DNA from: Sporobacter sp942492735
GTDB taxonomy: Bacteria > Bacillota > Clostridia > Oscillospirales > Oscillospiraceae
Assembly: GCA_942492735.1 (NCBI GenBank)
Contig: OW818648.1
Span: forward strand, 2,170,001-2,234,000
Direction of reading: 5' to 3'
DNA length: 64,000 nt
Part shown: positions 34,924 through 42,632 of the stretch, piece after piece
Layout: every line of letters begins with the position of its first letter
How positions within the stretch are numbered: the stretch's first letter is position 1
Notes under the pieces: model-generated
Databases searched by the model: none
Told to the model about the DNA's origin: nothing
The model's input: only the letters and a program-made list of their open reading frames with translations
Translations under genes and position numbers: made by a program

Positions 34924-36084
34924 ATGGATTTTGGTTTTACAGAAGATCAAAAAATGATAGCAGAGCTCGCAAAGGATTTTGCACTCAAAGAAATCGCACC
35001 GTATGTTGAAGAGGATGAAGAAAACCATCACTATCGCCGGGAAATCCTGACGAAACTGGGTGAACTCGGTCTCCTAGGCTTCAATATTCCCGAAGAATAC
35101 GGCGGAAATGGTCTGGGCTGGATGGAAGCCGTTGCCGCCCTTTATGAAATCGCAAAGGTCCATACCTCGTGGAGACTGAGCATCAGCGGCAACGTCTGGG
35201 GTCCTGCGCTGACGATCCTTGAGTACGGCACGGAAGAACAAAAGCAGAAATACATTCCCGGCCTGTGCAGCGGCGAATTGGCCGGCAGCTTTGCCATCAC
35301 AGAAGCCAACTCCGGCTCCGACGTCGCCAGCATGAAAATGACGGCGAAGGATAAGGGCGATCATTGGCTCTTAAACGGCAGCAAAATGTGGATCTCTGGC
35401 GGACACACCTGCGACGTCGGACTTATCTTCGCAATAACCGAGCCCGGCGCAGGCGCAAAAGGCTTGTCCTGCTTTATCGTTGATTACAATCAAACGACAG
35501 AAGGTGTTACCAGAATACCGATCCACAAGAAGGTCGGTATGTGGCCGGCCCCAACGTCCGAGCTTGTCTTTGAGGATGCGAAAATCCCGAAGGAAAATCT
35601 CCTGGGGCCACTCAACAAAGGCTTCCAAATTTGCATGTGGATGCTCAACAATACGCGCATGGGCTGTGCCACCGGCGCAGCAGCGCTGTCAGCCGCAGCG
35701 CTTGAGGGTGCTGTCCAGTATGCCAATGAGCGCACGCAGTTTGGTCAGCCGATCGGCAAATTCCAGATGATCCAGCAGCAGATTGCCGAGATGAAGCTCG
35801 AAGATGAAGCGGCCAAATTCCTCCTGTATAGAGCCGCCTGGCTGAAGGAAAACAAACTGCCGAGTCAGCAGGCAACCTCCATGGCGAAGCTGTTCGGATG
35901 CAATGCCGCGGTTCACGGCGCCAACATGGCTATGAAGATTTATGGCTCATACGGTTATTCTGACGAATATCCCTGCGGCAGATGGCTTCGCGATGCCAAG
36001 CAGTTTGAGACGCTCGAAGGCACCTCAAACATCCACATGGGCATCGTCGCTGGTATCGAGCTCGGCTATCAGCCGAACAGGTAA
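34924..36084 (+). CDS. Acyl-CoA dehydrogenase, glutaryl-CoA dehydrogenase-like
   Basis: 386 residues, complete. ITEANSGSDVASM and WISGG are FAD-binding blocks; RTQFGQPIGKFQ is the central one; the catalytic Glu is E365 in FETLEGTSNIHM. DKGDHWLLNGSKMWIS and MKIYGSYGYSDEYPCGRWLRDA are close to what I recall of the non-decarboxylating glutaryl-CoA dehydrogenase of Desulfococcus. With gcdA beside it, oxidation of glutaryl-CoA to glutaconyl-CoA is the likely job; butyryl-CoA dehydrogenase is the main alternative. AAGGAGG precedes the ATG. No etfAB genes are here, so electrons must leave through an ETF encoded elsewhere. Confidence 0.88.
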   Translation: MDFGFTEDQKMIAELAKDFALKEIAPYVEEDEENHHYRREILTKLGELGLLGFNIPEEYGGNGLGWMEAVAALYEIAKVHTSWRLSISGNVWGPALTILEYGTEEQKQKYIPGLCSGELAGSFAITEANSGSDVASMKMTAKDKGDHWLLNGSKMWISGGHTCDVGLIFAITEPGAGAKGLSCFIVDYNQTTEGVTRIPIHKKVGMWPAPTSELVFEDAKIPKENLLGPLNKGFQICMWMLNNTRMGCATGAAALSAAALEGAVQYANERTQFGQPIGKFQMIQQQIAEMKLEDEAAKFLLYRAAWLKENKLPSQQATSMAKLFGCNAAVHGANMAMKIYGSYGYSDEYPCGRWLRDAKQFETLEGTSNIHMGIVAGIELGYQPNR

Positions 36085-36087
36085 ATT

Positions 36088-36128
36088 TAAAAGGCCGGGC
36101 GGCAGAACGCTGCATGCCCGGCCTTTTA
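36088..36128 (+). terminator. Terminator between acyl-CoA dehydrogenase and crotonase
   Basis: AAAGGCCGGGC and GCCCGGCCTTTT form a strong stem around a 14-base region. A partial stop here would lower expression of the downstream genes. Confidence 0.8.
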
Positions 36129-36158
36129 ACAAAGAAAGAACGGAGAGAATGCAGACTG

Positions 36159-36932
36159 ATGAATATATCATACGAGGTCAAAGAGAGCATTGCCATTATA
36201 ACCATCAACAGGCCCGAAGCTCTGAACGCACTCAACCTCAGTGTTCTCGAAGAGCTAGAACAAACAATTCAGAAGGCAGATGCTGACAGCAGCGTCTATG
36301 TTGTGATCATTACAGGCGCCGGCAAAGCGTTTGTCGCAGGTGCTGATATCTCGCAGATGAAGGATCTCAGCGCTTACGAGGCAAAAGCCTTCGGCGAATT
36401 CGGAAACAGAGTATTTGCCAAAATTGAAGGACTCTCCAAACCCGTCATTGCCGCCATAAACGGTTATGCGCTCGGCGGCGGGTGCGAGCTGGCGATGTCC
36501 TGTGATATCAGAATCGCCGGAACAAAAGCAAAATTCGGTCAACCGGAAACAGGTCTGGGAATAACACCTGGTTTCGGCGGAACACAGAGACTGCCAAGAA
36601 TCGTCGGCGCCTCCAAGGCCAAAGAGTTGATTTTTACAGCGAGCACGATAGGCGCTGATGAGGCCTTAAGTATCGGGCTGGTCAGCAAGGTCGTGCCGGA
36701 TGAAGAACTCATGGCGACAGCAATGGAGCTGGCGAACAAAATCGCAAAAAACGCGCAAATTGCCGTCAGGCAGAGCAAAGATGCAATTAATAAGGGAATG
36801 CAGTGTGACATGGCGACGGGACTGGCATTTGAGGCGCAAGCCTTTGCGTTATGCTTTTCCACGGAAGATCAAAAGGACGCAATGACCGCATTTATAAATA
36901 AAAGCAAGGTAACGGAATTTAAAAACAAATAG
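36159..36932 (+). CDS. Enoyl-CoA hydratase (crotonase)
   Basis: 257 residues from the ATG at 36159; upstream in-frame codons run through the terminator and are not protein-like. Crotonase features: TGAGKAFVAGADISQM (oxyanion loop), GYALGGGCELAMSCDIRIA with the first catalytic Glu, and FGQPETGLGITPGFGGTQRLPR with the second. It hydrates crotonyl-CoA to 3-hydroxybutyryl-CoA, the step after glutaconyl-CoA decarboxylation. The ribosome binding site CGGAGAG is 11 bases from the start. Next comes the matching dehydrogenase. Confidence 0.92.
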   Translation: MNISYEVKESIAIITINRPEALNALNLSVLEELEQTIQKADADSSVYVVIITGAGKAFVAGADISQMKDLSAYEAKAFGEFGNRVFAKIEGLSKPVIAAINGYALGGGCELAMSCDIRIAGTKAKFGQPETGLGITPGFGGTQRLPRIVGASKAKELIFTASTIGADEALSIGLVSKVVPDEELMATAMELANKIAKNAQIAVRQSKDAINKGMQCDMATGLAFEAQAFALCFSTEDQKDAMTAFINKSKVTEFKNK

Positions 36933-37006
36933 TGACAGCACCAGGCCGGTTCTGCTCAGACAGGGCCGGCTTGGAAAGTTAAAATGAGTTTGTATGGGAG
37001 GTCTAT

Positions 37007-37852
37007 ATGAAAAAGATCAGCATCATTGGCGCAGGCACGATGGGCACCGATATCGCCCAGGTTTTCGCTCAAAAAGGCTACGAGGTGGTCATCCGTGATA
37101 TTACGGAGGAGATCATCAACAAGTCCTCGGCAAAAATGGAAAAGTCTCTCGCCCGCCTTGTTGAAAAGGGTAAGCTGGCAGCGGAAGACAAGCAAAAGCT
37201 GCAGGCGCAGATCACATTTACAACTGAGCTTTCGATGTCGGCGGATGCGGATGTCGTCATTGAGGCCATCATTGAAGACGTCAAGATAAAAACAGACTTA
37301 TACAAGACTCTTGACACTATCTGCAAACCGGAAACGATTTTCGTGTCGAACACGTCTTCCTTGTCAATTGCCGAGCTCTCGGGCGGTGTCAGCAGGAAAG
37401 ACAGATTCATCGGCATGCACTTTTTTAATCCTGTGCCGGTGATGAAGCTGATAGAGGTTATACGGAGCCTTTTCACTTCCGATGAAACATTTAAAGCGAT
37501 ATATGAGCTGTCGATTGCTATCGGTAAGGAACCGGTTGAGGTGAAGGACGGCCCCGGCTTTATTGTAAACAAGATCCTGATCCCGATGATCAATGAAGCG
37601 ATCTGTGTCCTGCATGACGGCGTTGCCTCAGCTATCGACATTGATAAGGCGATGCAAATGGGAGCGAATCACCCGATGGGCCCCCTAGCGCTTTCTGATC
37701 TTGTCGGAAATGATGTTGTGCTGCACATCATGAACAGACTGCATGAAGAGACGGGAGACCCCAAGTATCGTCCATGCCTCCTGCTGAAAAACATGGTCAG
37801 AGGCGGTCTGCTGGGCAGAAAAACAGGTAAAGGTTTCTTCGAATACCAGTGA
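37007..37852 (+). CDS. hbd: 3-hydroxybutyryl-CoA dehydrogenase
   Basis: 281 residues, the standard length. N-terminal NAD domain ISIIGAGTMGTDIAQVFAQKGY, then VSNTSSLSIAEL (catalytic Ser), GMHFFNPVPVMKLIEVI (His with NP), and the C-terminal dimerisation domain with GFIVNKILIPMINEAI and GLLGRKTGKGFFEY. It oxidises 3-hydroxybutyryl-CoA to acetoacetyl-CoA (or runs in reverse during butyrate formation). GGGAGG precedes the ATG. It sits between crotonase and the CoA-transferase. A thiolase, the expected next enzyme, is not in the window. Confidence 0.94.
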   Translation: MKKISIIGAGTMGTDIAQVFAQKGYEVVIRDITEEIINKSSAKMEKSLARLVEKGKLAAEDKQKLQAQITFTTELSMSADADVVIEAIIEDVKIKTDLYKTLDTICKPETIFVSNTSSLSIAELSGGVSRKDRFIGMHFFNPVPVMKLIEVIRSLFTSDETFKAIYELSIAIGKEPVEVKDGPGFIVNKILIPMINEAICVLHDGVASAIDIDKAMQMGANHPMGPLALSDLVGNDVVLHIMNRLHEETGDPKYRPCLLLKNMVRGGLLGRKTGKGFFEYQ

Positions 37853-37943
37853 TCAACCGTACGAATGCAGTGAGCAGCCGAATGGCTGCTCAGGAACGCC
37901 ATGACTTATGCCGGTGATATAGAAAAAGCAAGGAGAGAACACT

Positions 37944-38603
37944 GTGGACAAAATAACGACCGCCGAAGAAGCTGTTAAAAAAGTGAAGGACGGCGATACC
38001 CTTCTCGTCGGTGGTTTTTTAATGGCGGGGAGCCCTGAAACACTGATCAAGGCCCTCCTGGAGACGAGTACTGCGAAGGATCTGACTGTTGTATCCAACG
38101 ACACCGGAACAACGGAATCAAACATGATCAAGGTGATGAAGCAGGGTCGCGTTATGAAGGTACAGGCTTCGTATATCGGCTCAAATCCGATGACAGGGCA
38201 GATGCTTATTGACGATGAAAACAGTGTGACGCTTTACCCGCAGGGAACATTGGCCGAGAAAATCCGCTGCGGCGGAGCGGGAATCGCCGCCTTTTATACA
38301 CCGGTGGGCGTCGGGACGATCATCGAAAACGGCAAAGAGAAACGCACGTTCGACGATCGGGATTATCTGCTGGAGCTGGCTTTGCGCGGTAATGTTGCAT
38401 TTGTGAAGGCGACTGTCGCCGACAAATGCGGCAACTGTTATCTACGGGGATCAACGAAGAATTTCGGTGCGATCATGGCGCGGGCGGCGGATTTTGTCAT
38501 TGCAGAAGCCAAAAAAATTGTTGAGATCGGCGAACTGGACCCTGAGCTGGTCACAATTCCTGGGATCTTTATTGACGCACTCGTACAATCGGAGGAAGTG
38601 TGA
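37944..38603 (+). CDS. atoD: 3-oxoacid/acetate CoA-transferase, subunit A
   Basis: 219 residues, family I CoA-transferase alpha subunit: VKDGDTLLVGGFLMAGSPETLIKALLE, ASYIGSNPM, YPQGTLAEKIRCGGAGIAAFYTPVGVGT, and LRGNVAFVKATVADKCGN. Together with the next gene it moves CoA between acyl-CoA and a free acid; acetoacetate/butyrate/acetate are usual, and glutarate is possible here. GTG start with AAGGAGAG about 8 bases upstream. The stop codon lies inside a perfect hairpin (38598-38620). Confidence 0.92.
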   Translation: MDKITTAEEAVKKVKDGDTLLVGGFLMAGSPETLIKALLETSTAKDLTVVSNDTGTTESNMIKVMKQGRVMKVQASYIGSNPMTGQMLIDDENSVTLYPQGTLAEKIRCGGAGIAAFYTPVGVGTIIENGKEKRTFDDRDYLLELALRGNVAFVKATVADKCGNCYLRGSTKNFGAIMARAADFVIAEAKKIVEIGELDPELVTIPGIFIDALVQSEEV

Positions 38604-38665
38604 AAACAAGGTTTTCACACGGCAAAAAGCGACGCTGCTGCTTGCTTCGCAAGCCGTCAATTTTT
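38598..38665 (+). repeat. Intercistronic double-hairpin element, copy 1
   Basis: GTGTGAAAAC-AAG-GTTTTCACAC (overlapping the stop codon), then GCTTGC-TTC-GCAAGC followed by CGTCAATTTTT. Closely similar in layout to 54586-54680. Confidence 0.6.
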
Positions 38666-38687
38666 ACAACAAGGTAGGATAATTTTC

Positions 38688-39335
38688 ATGGACACGAAAG
38701 ATTTTATCGCAAAGCGCGTCGCGAAGGAACTAAAGGACGGCGATGTCGTCAATCTCGGTATCGGGCTGCCGACACTAGTTGCAAACTTCGTGCCCGATGG
38801 CGTGCATATCACGCTGCAGGCCGAGCACGGTATTCTCGGGGCCGGGCCCGCGGCAAAGCCCGGAGAGGAAGACCCTGATATTTGCAACGCTGGCGGCTTT
38901 CCGATCACAGTGCTGCCAGGCGCGAGCTTTTTTGACAGCGCGACATCATTCGCGGTAATCCGCGGCGGACACGTGGACATCACAATTCTTGGCGCGCTGC
39001 AGGTCGATGAAAAAGGCAATATTGCGAACTGGATGGTGCCCGGTAAGCGTGTCCCTGGTATGGGCGGTGCTATGGATCTCGTTGTCGGCGCAAAAGAGGT
39101 TATTGTTGCGATGGAGCATGCCATTAAGGGTGAACCCAAAATCATGAAGACGTGCACTTATCCGCTGACAGCTGTCAGTGTCGTTAAAAAAATAATCACG
39201 GAAATGGGTGTCATGGATATCACCAAAGATGGTATCGTGCTCACCGAGATTGCCCCCGGCCTCACAGTAGAGGATGTGCAAGCAATGACAGATGCGACAC
39301 TCATTATTTCCAAGGATCTCAAAACGATGCAATAG
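38688..39335 (+). CDS. atoA: 3-oxoacid/acetate CoA-transferase, subunit B
   Basis: 215 residues, family I beta subunit. VNLGIGLPTLVANFVPDGVHI leads into the catalytic Glu46 in QAEHGILGAGP, where the enzyme forms its glutamyl-CoA intermediate. FAVIRGGHVDITILGALQVDEKGNIANWMVPGK is the typical middle. It pairs with the preceding subunit. The ribosome binding site is weak (AGGTAGGA). A strong terminator follows at 39395, which ends this cluster. Confidence 0.93.
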   Translation: MDTKDFIAKRVAKELKDGDVVNLGIGLPTLVANFVPDGVHITLQAEHGILGAGPAAKPGEEDPDICNAGGFPITVLPGASFFDSATSFAVIRGGHVDITILGALQVDEKGNIANWMVPGKRVPGMGGAMDLVVGAKEVIVAMEHAIKGEPKIMKTCTYPLTAVSVVKKIITEMGVMDITKDGIVLTEIAPGLTVEDVQAMTDATLIISKDLKTMQ

Positions 39336-39394
39336 CATCTCTTCGAGATGCAGTAAAATCTTGTATTGAGTTTATTTTTATGGACATGGGATAA

Positions 39395-39442
39395 ACCCCG
39401 GGATATCAAGCCGTTTAACGGTTCGATATTTCGGGTTTTTTA
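39395..39442 (+). terminator. Strong terminator of the catabolic operon
   Basis: AACCCCGGGATATC pairs with GATATTTCGGGTT, an inner AAGCCG/CGGTT pairing lies in the loop, and the stem ends in TTTTTT. Confidence 0.85.
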
Positions 39443-39563
39443 TATAAACGATGAACTGGAGAATTAGGTGCGTCCTGCGAAGCCCCTTTTATAAAACTCC
39501 GGCATTTGAATATTTCTTTTTATGAAGATAAGAATAGCAGTGAAATAAAAAGGAGGACGATAT

Positions 39564-40451
39564 ATGCCAGCTGTAACCTACAAAGAACCTGCGGCTAACA
39601 CGCCAAATAGCTTTCCCGCCCAAAAACAAGCGAGTCAACCAGGTAAACAACAGGAGATGAACCCAACGCCTGTCACGGATAACCCGAACTATGTCGGTTC
39701 AAACAAGCTCAAAGATCGTGTTGCGATTATTACGGGCGGTGACAGCGGTATCGGACAGGCGATTGCTATAGCCTTCTCAAAGGAAGGTGCCGATGTGGCA
39801 ATTGTCTATAATAAAAATAATGCTGACGCAGAAGTTACAAAAAAAGCCGTTGAGTCATACGGAAGACGCTTTTTTGGATACGTGTTGGACTTGACAAATG
39901 ATCAATCGGCCATCGAATCAGTCAGCAGAGCGATAAAAGATCTTGGCAAAATCGATGTTTTAGTCAACAACATCGCCGTTCAGTATCCACAAAACAGCAT
40001 TGAGGATATTACGGCGCAGCAGCTGCAGGAGACTTTTTCGACGAATATATACAGCTATTTTTATATGATAAAAGCTTGCCTACCGTATCTACAAGAAGGC
40101 TCAAGCATCGTCAATACGACTTCAATCACGGCATATAAAGGTAATGATACGCTCATTGATTATTCAGCCACGAAGGGCGCAATCGTCTCAATGACGCGGT
40201 CATTGTCGTTATCACTCATATCACGAGGCATTAGAGTAAACGCCGTTGCGCCAGGACCTGTCTGGACGCCGCTCATCCCGTCGAGTTTCTCACCTCAAAT
40301 CGTCGAGCAATTTGGAAAGGACACACCGATTGGGCGCGCCGCTCAGCCGTTTGAACTCGCTCCGACCTATGTCTATCTGGCTTGTGATGATTCCGCCTAT
40401 GTCTCCGGCCAAGTCCTGCATGTTAATGGCGGGATGATAACAGATTCATAA
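39564..40451 (+). CDS. Short-chain dehydrogenase, general-stress type (YdaD/YghA-like)
   Basis: 295 residues. A Pro/Gln-rich N-terminal extension of about 50 residues (SFPAQKQASQPGKQQEMNP) precedes the SDR fold, as in general stress protein 39 and E. coli YghA. Core motifs: ITGGDSGIGQAIA for NAD(P), VNNIAVQYP (NNA-like), TSITAYKG with catalytic Ser, and DYSATKGA with Tyr-x3-Lys. Substrate not known. AGGAGG precedes the ATG. Single gene between two terminators, so separate from the CoA cluster. Confidence 0.92.
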   Translation: MPAVTYKEPAANTPNSFPAQKQASQPGKQQEMNPTPVTDNPNYVGSNKLKDRVAIITGGDSGIGQAIAIAFSKEGADVAIVYNKNNADAEVTKKAVESYGRRFFGYVLDLTNDQSAIESVSRAIKDLGKIDVLVNNIAVQYPQNSIEDITAQQLQETFSTNIYSYFYMIKACLPYLQEGSSIVNTTSITAYKGNDTLIDYSATKGAIVSMTRSLSLSLISRGIRVNAVAPGPVWTPLIPSSFSPQIVEQFGKDTPIGRAAQPFELAPTYVYLACDDSAYVSGQVLHVNGGMITDS

Positions 40452-40453
40452 AA

Positions 40454-40497
40454 AACAATGAACCATAAGGCAGAAAAACCTTGTGGTTCATTGTTAT
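40454..40497 (+). terminator. Terminator after the SDR gene
   Basis: AACAATGAACCATAAGG and CCTTGTGGTTCATTGTT form a 17-bp stem with one mismatch around an 8-base loop. Confidence 0.75.
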
Positions 40498-40554
40498 GTC
40501 CTTGCATAATTTAGATTGTCATCAACAGAATGATATAAATCGGAGGCTGTTTTA

Positions 40555-41100
40555 ATGAAAATCTTCTTTGGGATTGCTTTTGTATGCTACGCAGTTGCAG
40601 AGATTTATATTACGCTAAAGCTCAAAAGGAGAAAACAGAAAGTTGGCGTTAAGGTTACAGCCGTCAGCTTCAGCCTATTTTTTATTTTGACCTTCATTAT
40701 CTATTTACTAAACGTAAATATTTCGTATTTTATTATGCTTTTAGCAGCTTTATCACTATTTCTAGACGCTTATGTCGGCTATTATCTTAATTATTATTTG
40801 AAGTCTCGAGTCGTAGACCGCTACCTGCATGCTTACGGTACTTTTGCAATGGCGCTTCTGTTTTATAATTTAATCATCCTGCTAACCGATAAAGGCGGCT
40901 CGAAATTATTCCAGACCCTTTTTGTTTTGTTTTTAGGTATCGCATTAGGTACCGTACATGAGATTGTGGAGTTTGTAACGGATTCACAGCTTAAATCAAC
41001 GATGCAAAAAGGATTAAGAGACACCAATTTTGACACTATATTTAATGGCCTTGGTTCATCTGCGGCAGCAGCGGCAGTATTCTTTTTTATGACGGAATAA
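40555..41100 (+). CDS. Integral membrane protein (YjdF/DUF2238-like)
   Basis: 181 residues with five to six hydrophobic segments. The conserved part is GTVHEIVEFVTDSQLKSTMQKGLRDTNFDTIFNGLGS, which recalls the G-x-x-(H/Y)-E-x-x-E-x-x-x-D ... QGLxDTxxD motif of the YjdF/DUF2238 membrane family. Function unknown. GGAGG precedes the ATG by about 8 bases. It stands alone and converges on the ROK gene. Confidence 0.75.
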   Translation: MKIFFGIAFVCYAVAEIYITLKLKRRKQKVGVKVTAVSFSLFFILTFIIYLLNVNISYFIMLLAALSLFLDAYVGYYLNYYLKSRVVDRYLHAYGTFAMALLFYNLIILLTDKGGSKLFQTLFVLFLGIALGTVHEIVEFVTDSQLKSTMQKGLRDTNFDTIFNGLGSSAAAAAVFFFMTE

Positions 41101-41122
41101 GTTTTCAGTTGCGTGTCATGCG

Positions 41123-42256
41123 CTAAATATTCTCTAAAAACTCGTTGATAAAATGCAGAGCGACGCCCAAGGTAATGGCGCGGTTGGGGTAACGGCAGAG
41201 CTTTATATAGTCCGCATTTGATTCAAATGTGTTGAGCATAGCGGCACGTTTTCGGAGTTCGGGGAGATACGGCTCAAGGCATTGCGTGAGGAATCCTCCG
41301 AGGACAACATCGCAGTCCAGCGCCATACGGATATTGTTAATACCGATGGCAAGGTGCTGTAAAACATCCTGCCATAATGCATGATAAGTACTGTTATGCT
41401 GCTCGAGTCCCTCAAAAAAATCTTCCAGTGTAATGCCGAGATCGTCACTGATGCGTGTGGCAGAGCAATATGCTTCAAGGCAGCCGCGTTTGCCGCATTT
41501 ACAGGGCAAGCCGTTTGGTTCAACGGTCATATGCCCAAACTCTCCGCTGCGCCTGTTCTCACCTTCGTATGGTGCGCCGTTTAACAGCACGGCGCCGCCG
41601 ACGCCATTTTCCAGAGAGAGATATGCCATGCAGCTTTGTGCCGTTTGTGTAAACCATTCGGCATAACCGCCGCTTGTCGCGTCGTTTGAAACATAACTCG
41701 GGTATTTCAGATGCTGCGTGATCTTGTGCAGGCTGATGTCTTTGAAGCGCAACGTCGGCGCCAGTGCGATTTCCTCACTCTCGGCATCGAATACGGCGGG
41801 TACAGCAATACCGACGCCCAGGAGCTTGCTTCGGTTTAAGCCGTATTCGTCTAAAAAAACTTCAAGCTCATCGGATAGTAATTTGCCGACATCGTCAATT
41901 TCGTCGATTGCAAGCCGCCGTGTTTTTTTATAAGCAACCTCTTTCATGCGCAGGTTAACCGCCTGAAAGCGCAGCCTGTCCTCTGTAATGGATACGCCGA
42001 CTGCAAAACGCGCGTTTTCCGCAATCGTCAGACGCATCGCTCGACGTCCGCCTGTGGATTTATGTGTGCCGTCGCGCCGTACAAGACCGGCCTCACTGAG
42101 CTCGGTGAGGTTTTGATGAACCGTGGGCAGGCTGAGTGACAAATCCGAAGCGATTTCTTGCTTGGAGCGCGGCAAATCGGAGAAGAACATATATTTATAG
42201 ATACTGTTGCGCGTTTGCCGGCGCCGCTCTGTAATGGTTTCTGCCAATTCAGCCAT
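41123..42256 (-). CDS. ROK-family repressor (NagC/XylR type) of the sugar operon
   Basis: About 377 residues. N-terminal winged helix (YMFFSDLPRSKQEIASDLSLSLPTVHQNLTELSEAGLVRRDG), then a ROK sugar-kinase-like domain with GVGIAVPAVFD, GGAVLLNG and the zinc motif CKCGKRGCLEAYCS. An upstream ATG at 42316 is in frame but lies inside a TTGACA-17-TACTAT promoter, so ATG 42256 is the real start. A CTTTTGTAAA box sits in its leader and a full palindrome of the same half-site lies just after the start of the divergent operon. It should repress both until its sugar arrives. Confidence 0.92.
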   Translation of the reverse strand: MAELAETITERRRQTRNSIYKYMFFSDLPRSKQEIASDLSLSLPTVHQNLTELSEAGLVRRDGTHKSTGGRRAMRLTIAENARFAVGVSITEDRLRFQAVNLRMKEVAYKKTRRLAIDEIDDVGKLLSDELEVFLDEYGLNRSKLLGVGIAVPAVFDAESEEIALAPTLRFKDISLHKITQHLKYPSYVSNDATSGGYAEWFTQTAQSCMAYLSLENGVGGAVLLNGAPYEGENRRSGEFGHMTVEPNGLPCKCGKRGCLEAYCSATRISDDLGITLEDFFEGLEQHNSTYHALWQDVLQHLAIGINNIRMALDCDVVLGGFLTQCLEPYLPELRKRAAMLNTFESNADYIKLCRYPNRAITLGVALHFINEFLENI

Positions 42257-42271
42257 TTGTTTTACCCCATA

Positions 42272-42283
42272 CTTTTGTAAAAG
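42272..42283. promoter_or_regulatory. ROK operator half-site in the repressor leader
   Basis: CTTTTGTAAAAG, identical over ten bases to the arm of the operator at 42536. It lies about 14-25 bases after the predicted transcript start of the ROK gene. Confidence 0.6.
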
Positions 42284-42303
42284 TTCTTTGCGAATATTCC
42301 TAT

Positions 42304-42332
42304 ATAGTATCCGCATCGCCTTGAAATGTCAA
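42304..42332 (-). promoter_or_regulatory. Promoter of the ROK gene (TTGACA-17-TACTAT)
   Basis: On the minus strand, TTGACA at 42332-42327 and TACTAT at 42309-42304, spacing 17. Confidence 0.7.
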
Positions 42333-42495
42333 TTAGTATGATTAAAAATACGAAAAATAATGAATTATTATCCGCACAAGTCTGCCCATTGTAGATTGTG
42401 TATCCGTTACCGATAAAAAAAGTCCGTTAAAAAGTAAAAAACAGCCACAAGATCTTTGTTGAAACCTCCAAAATAGTGATTTCGCCAAAATTCAG

Positions 42496-42524
42496 TTGAC
42501 TTCTATGGTACAGGATTGTATTAT
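42496..42524 (+). promoter_or_regulatory. Promoter of the sugar operon (TTGACT-17-TATTAT)
   Basis: TTGACT at 42496-42501 and TATTAT at 42519-42524, spacing 17. Predicted start near 42531, directly before the operator. Confidence 0.75.
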
Positions 42525-42535
42525 TGTGACAGACA

Positions 42536-42560
42536 CTTTTGTAAATTAATTTTACAAAAG
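42536..42560. promoter_or_regulatory. ROK operator of the sugar operon
   Basis: CTTTTGTAAA-TTAAT-TTTACAAAAG, perfect 10-bp arms, about 5 bases after the predicted start of transcription. Binding there would block initiation or elongation. Confidence 0.8.
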
Positions 42561-42632
42561 AATTTTATGTAAGAAGTGCGTAAAAGGTTCGCACGTTAGA
42601 TTTTCACGACAAAAATTTGAGGAGGTCATAAA

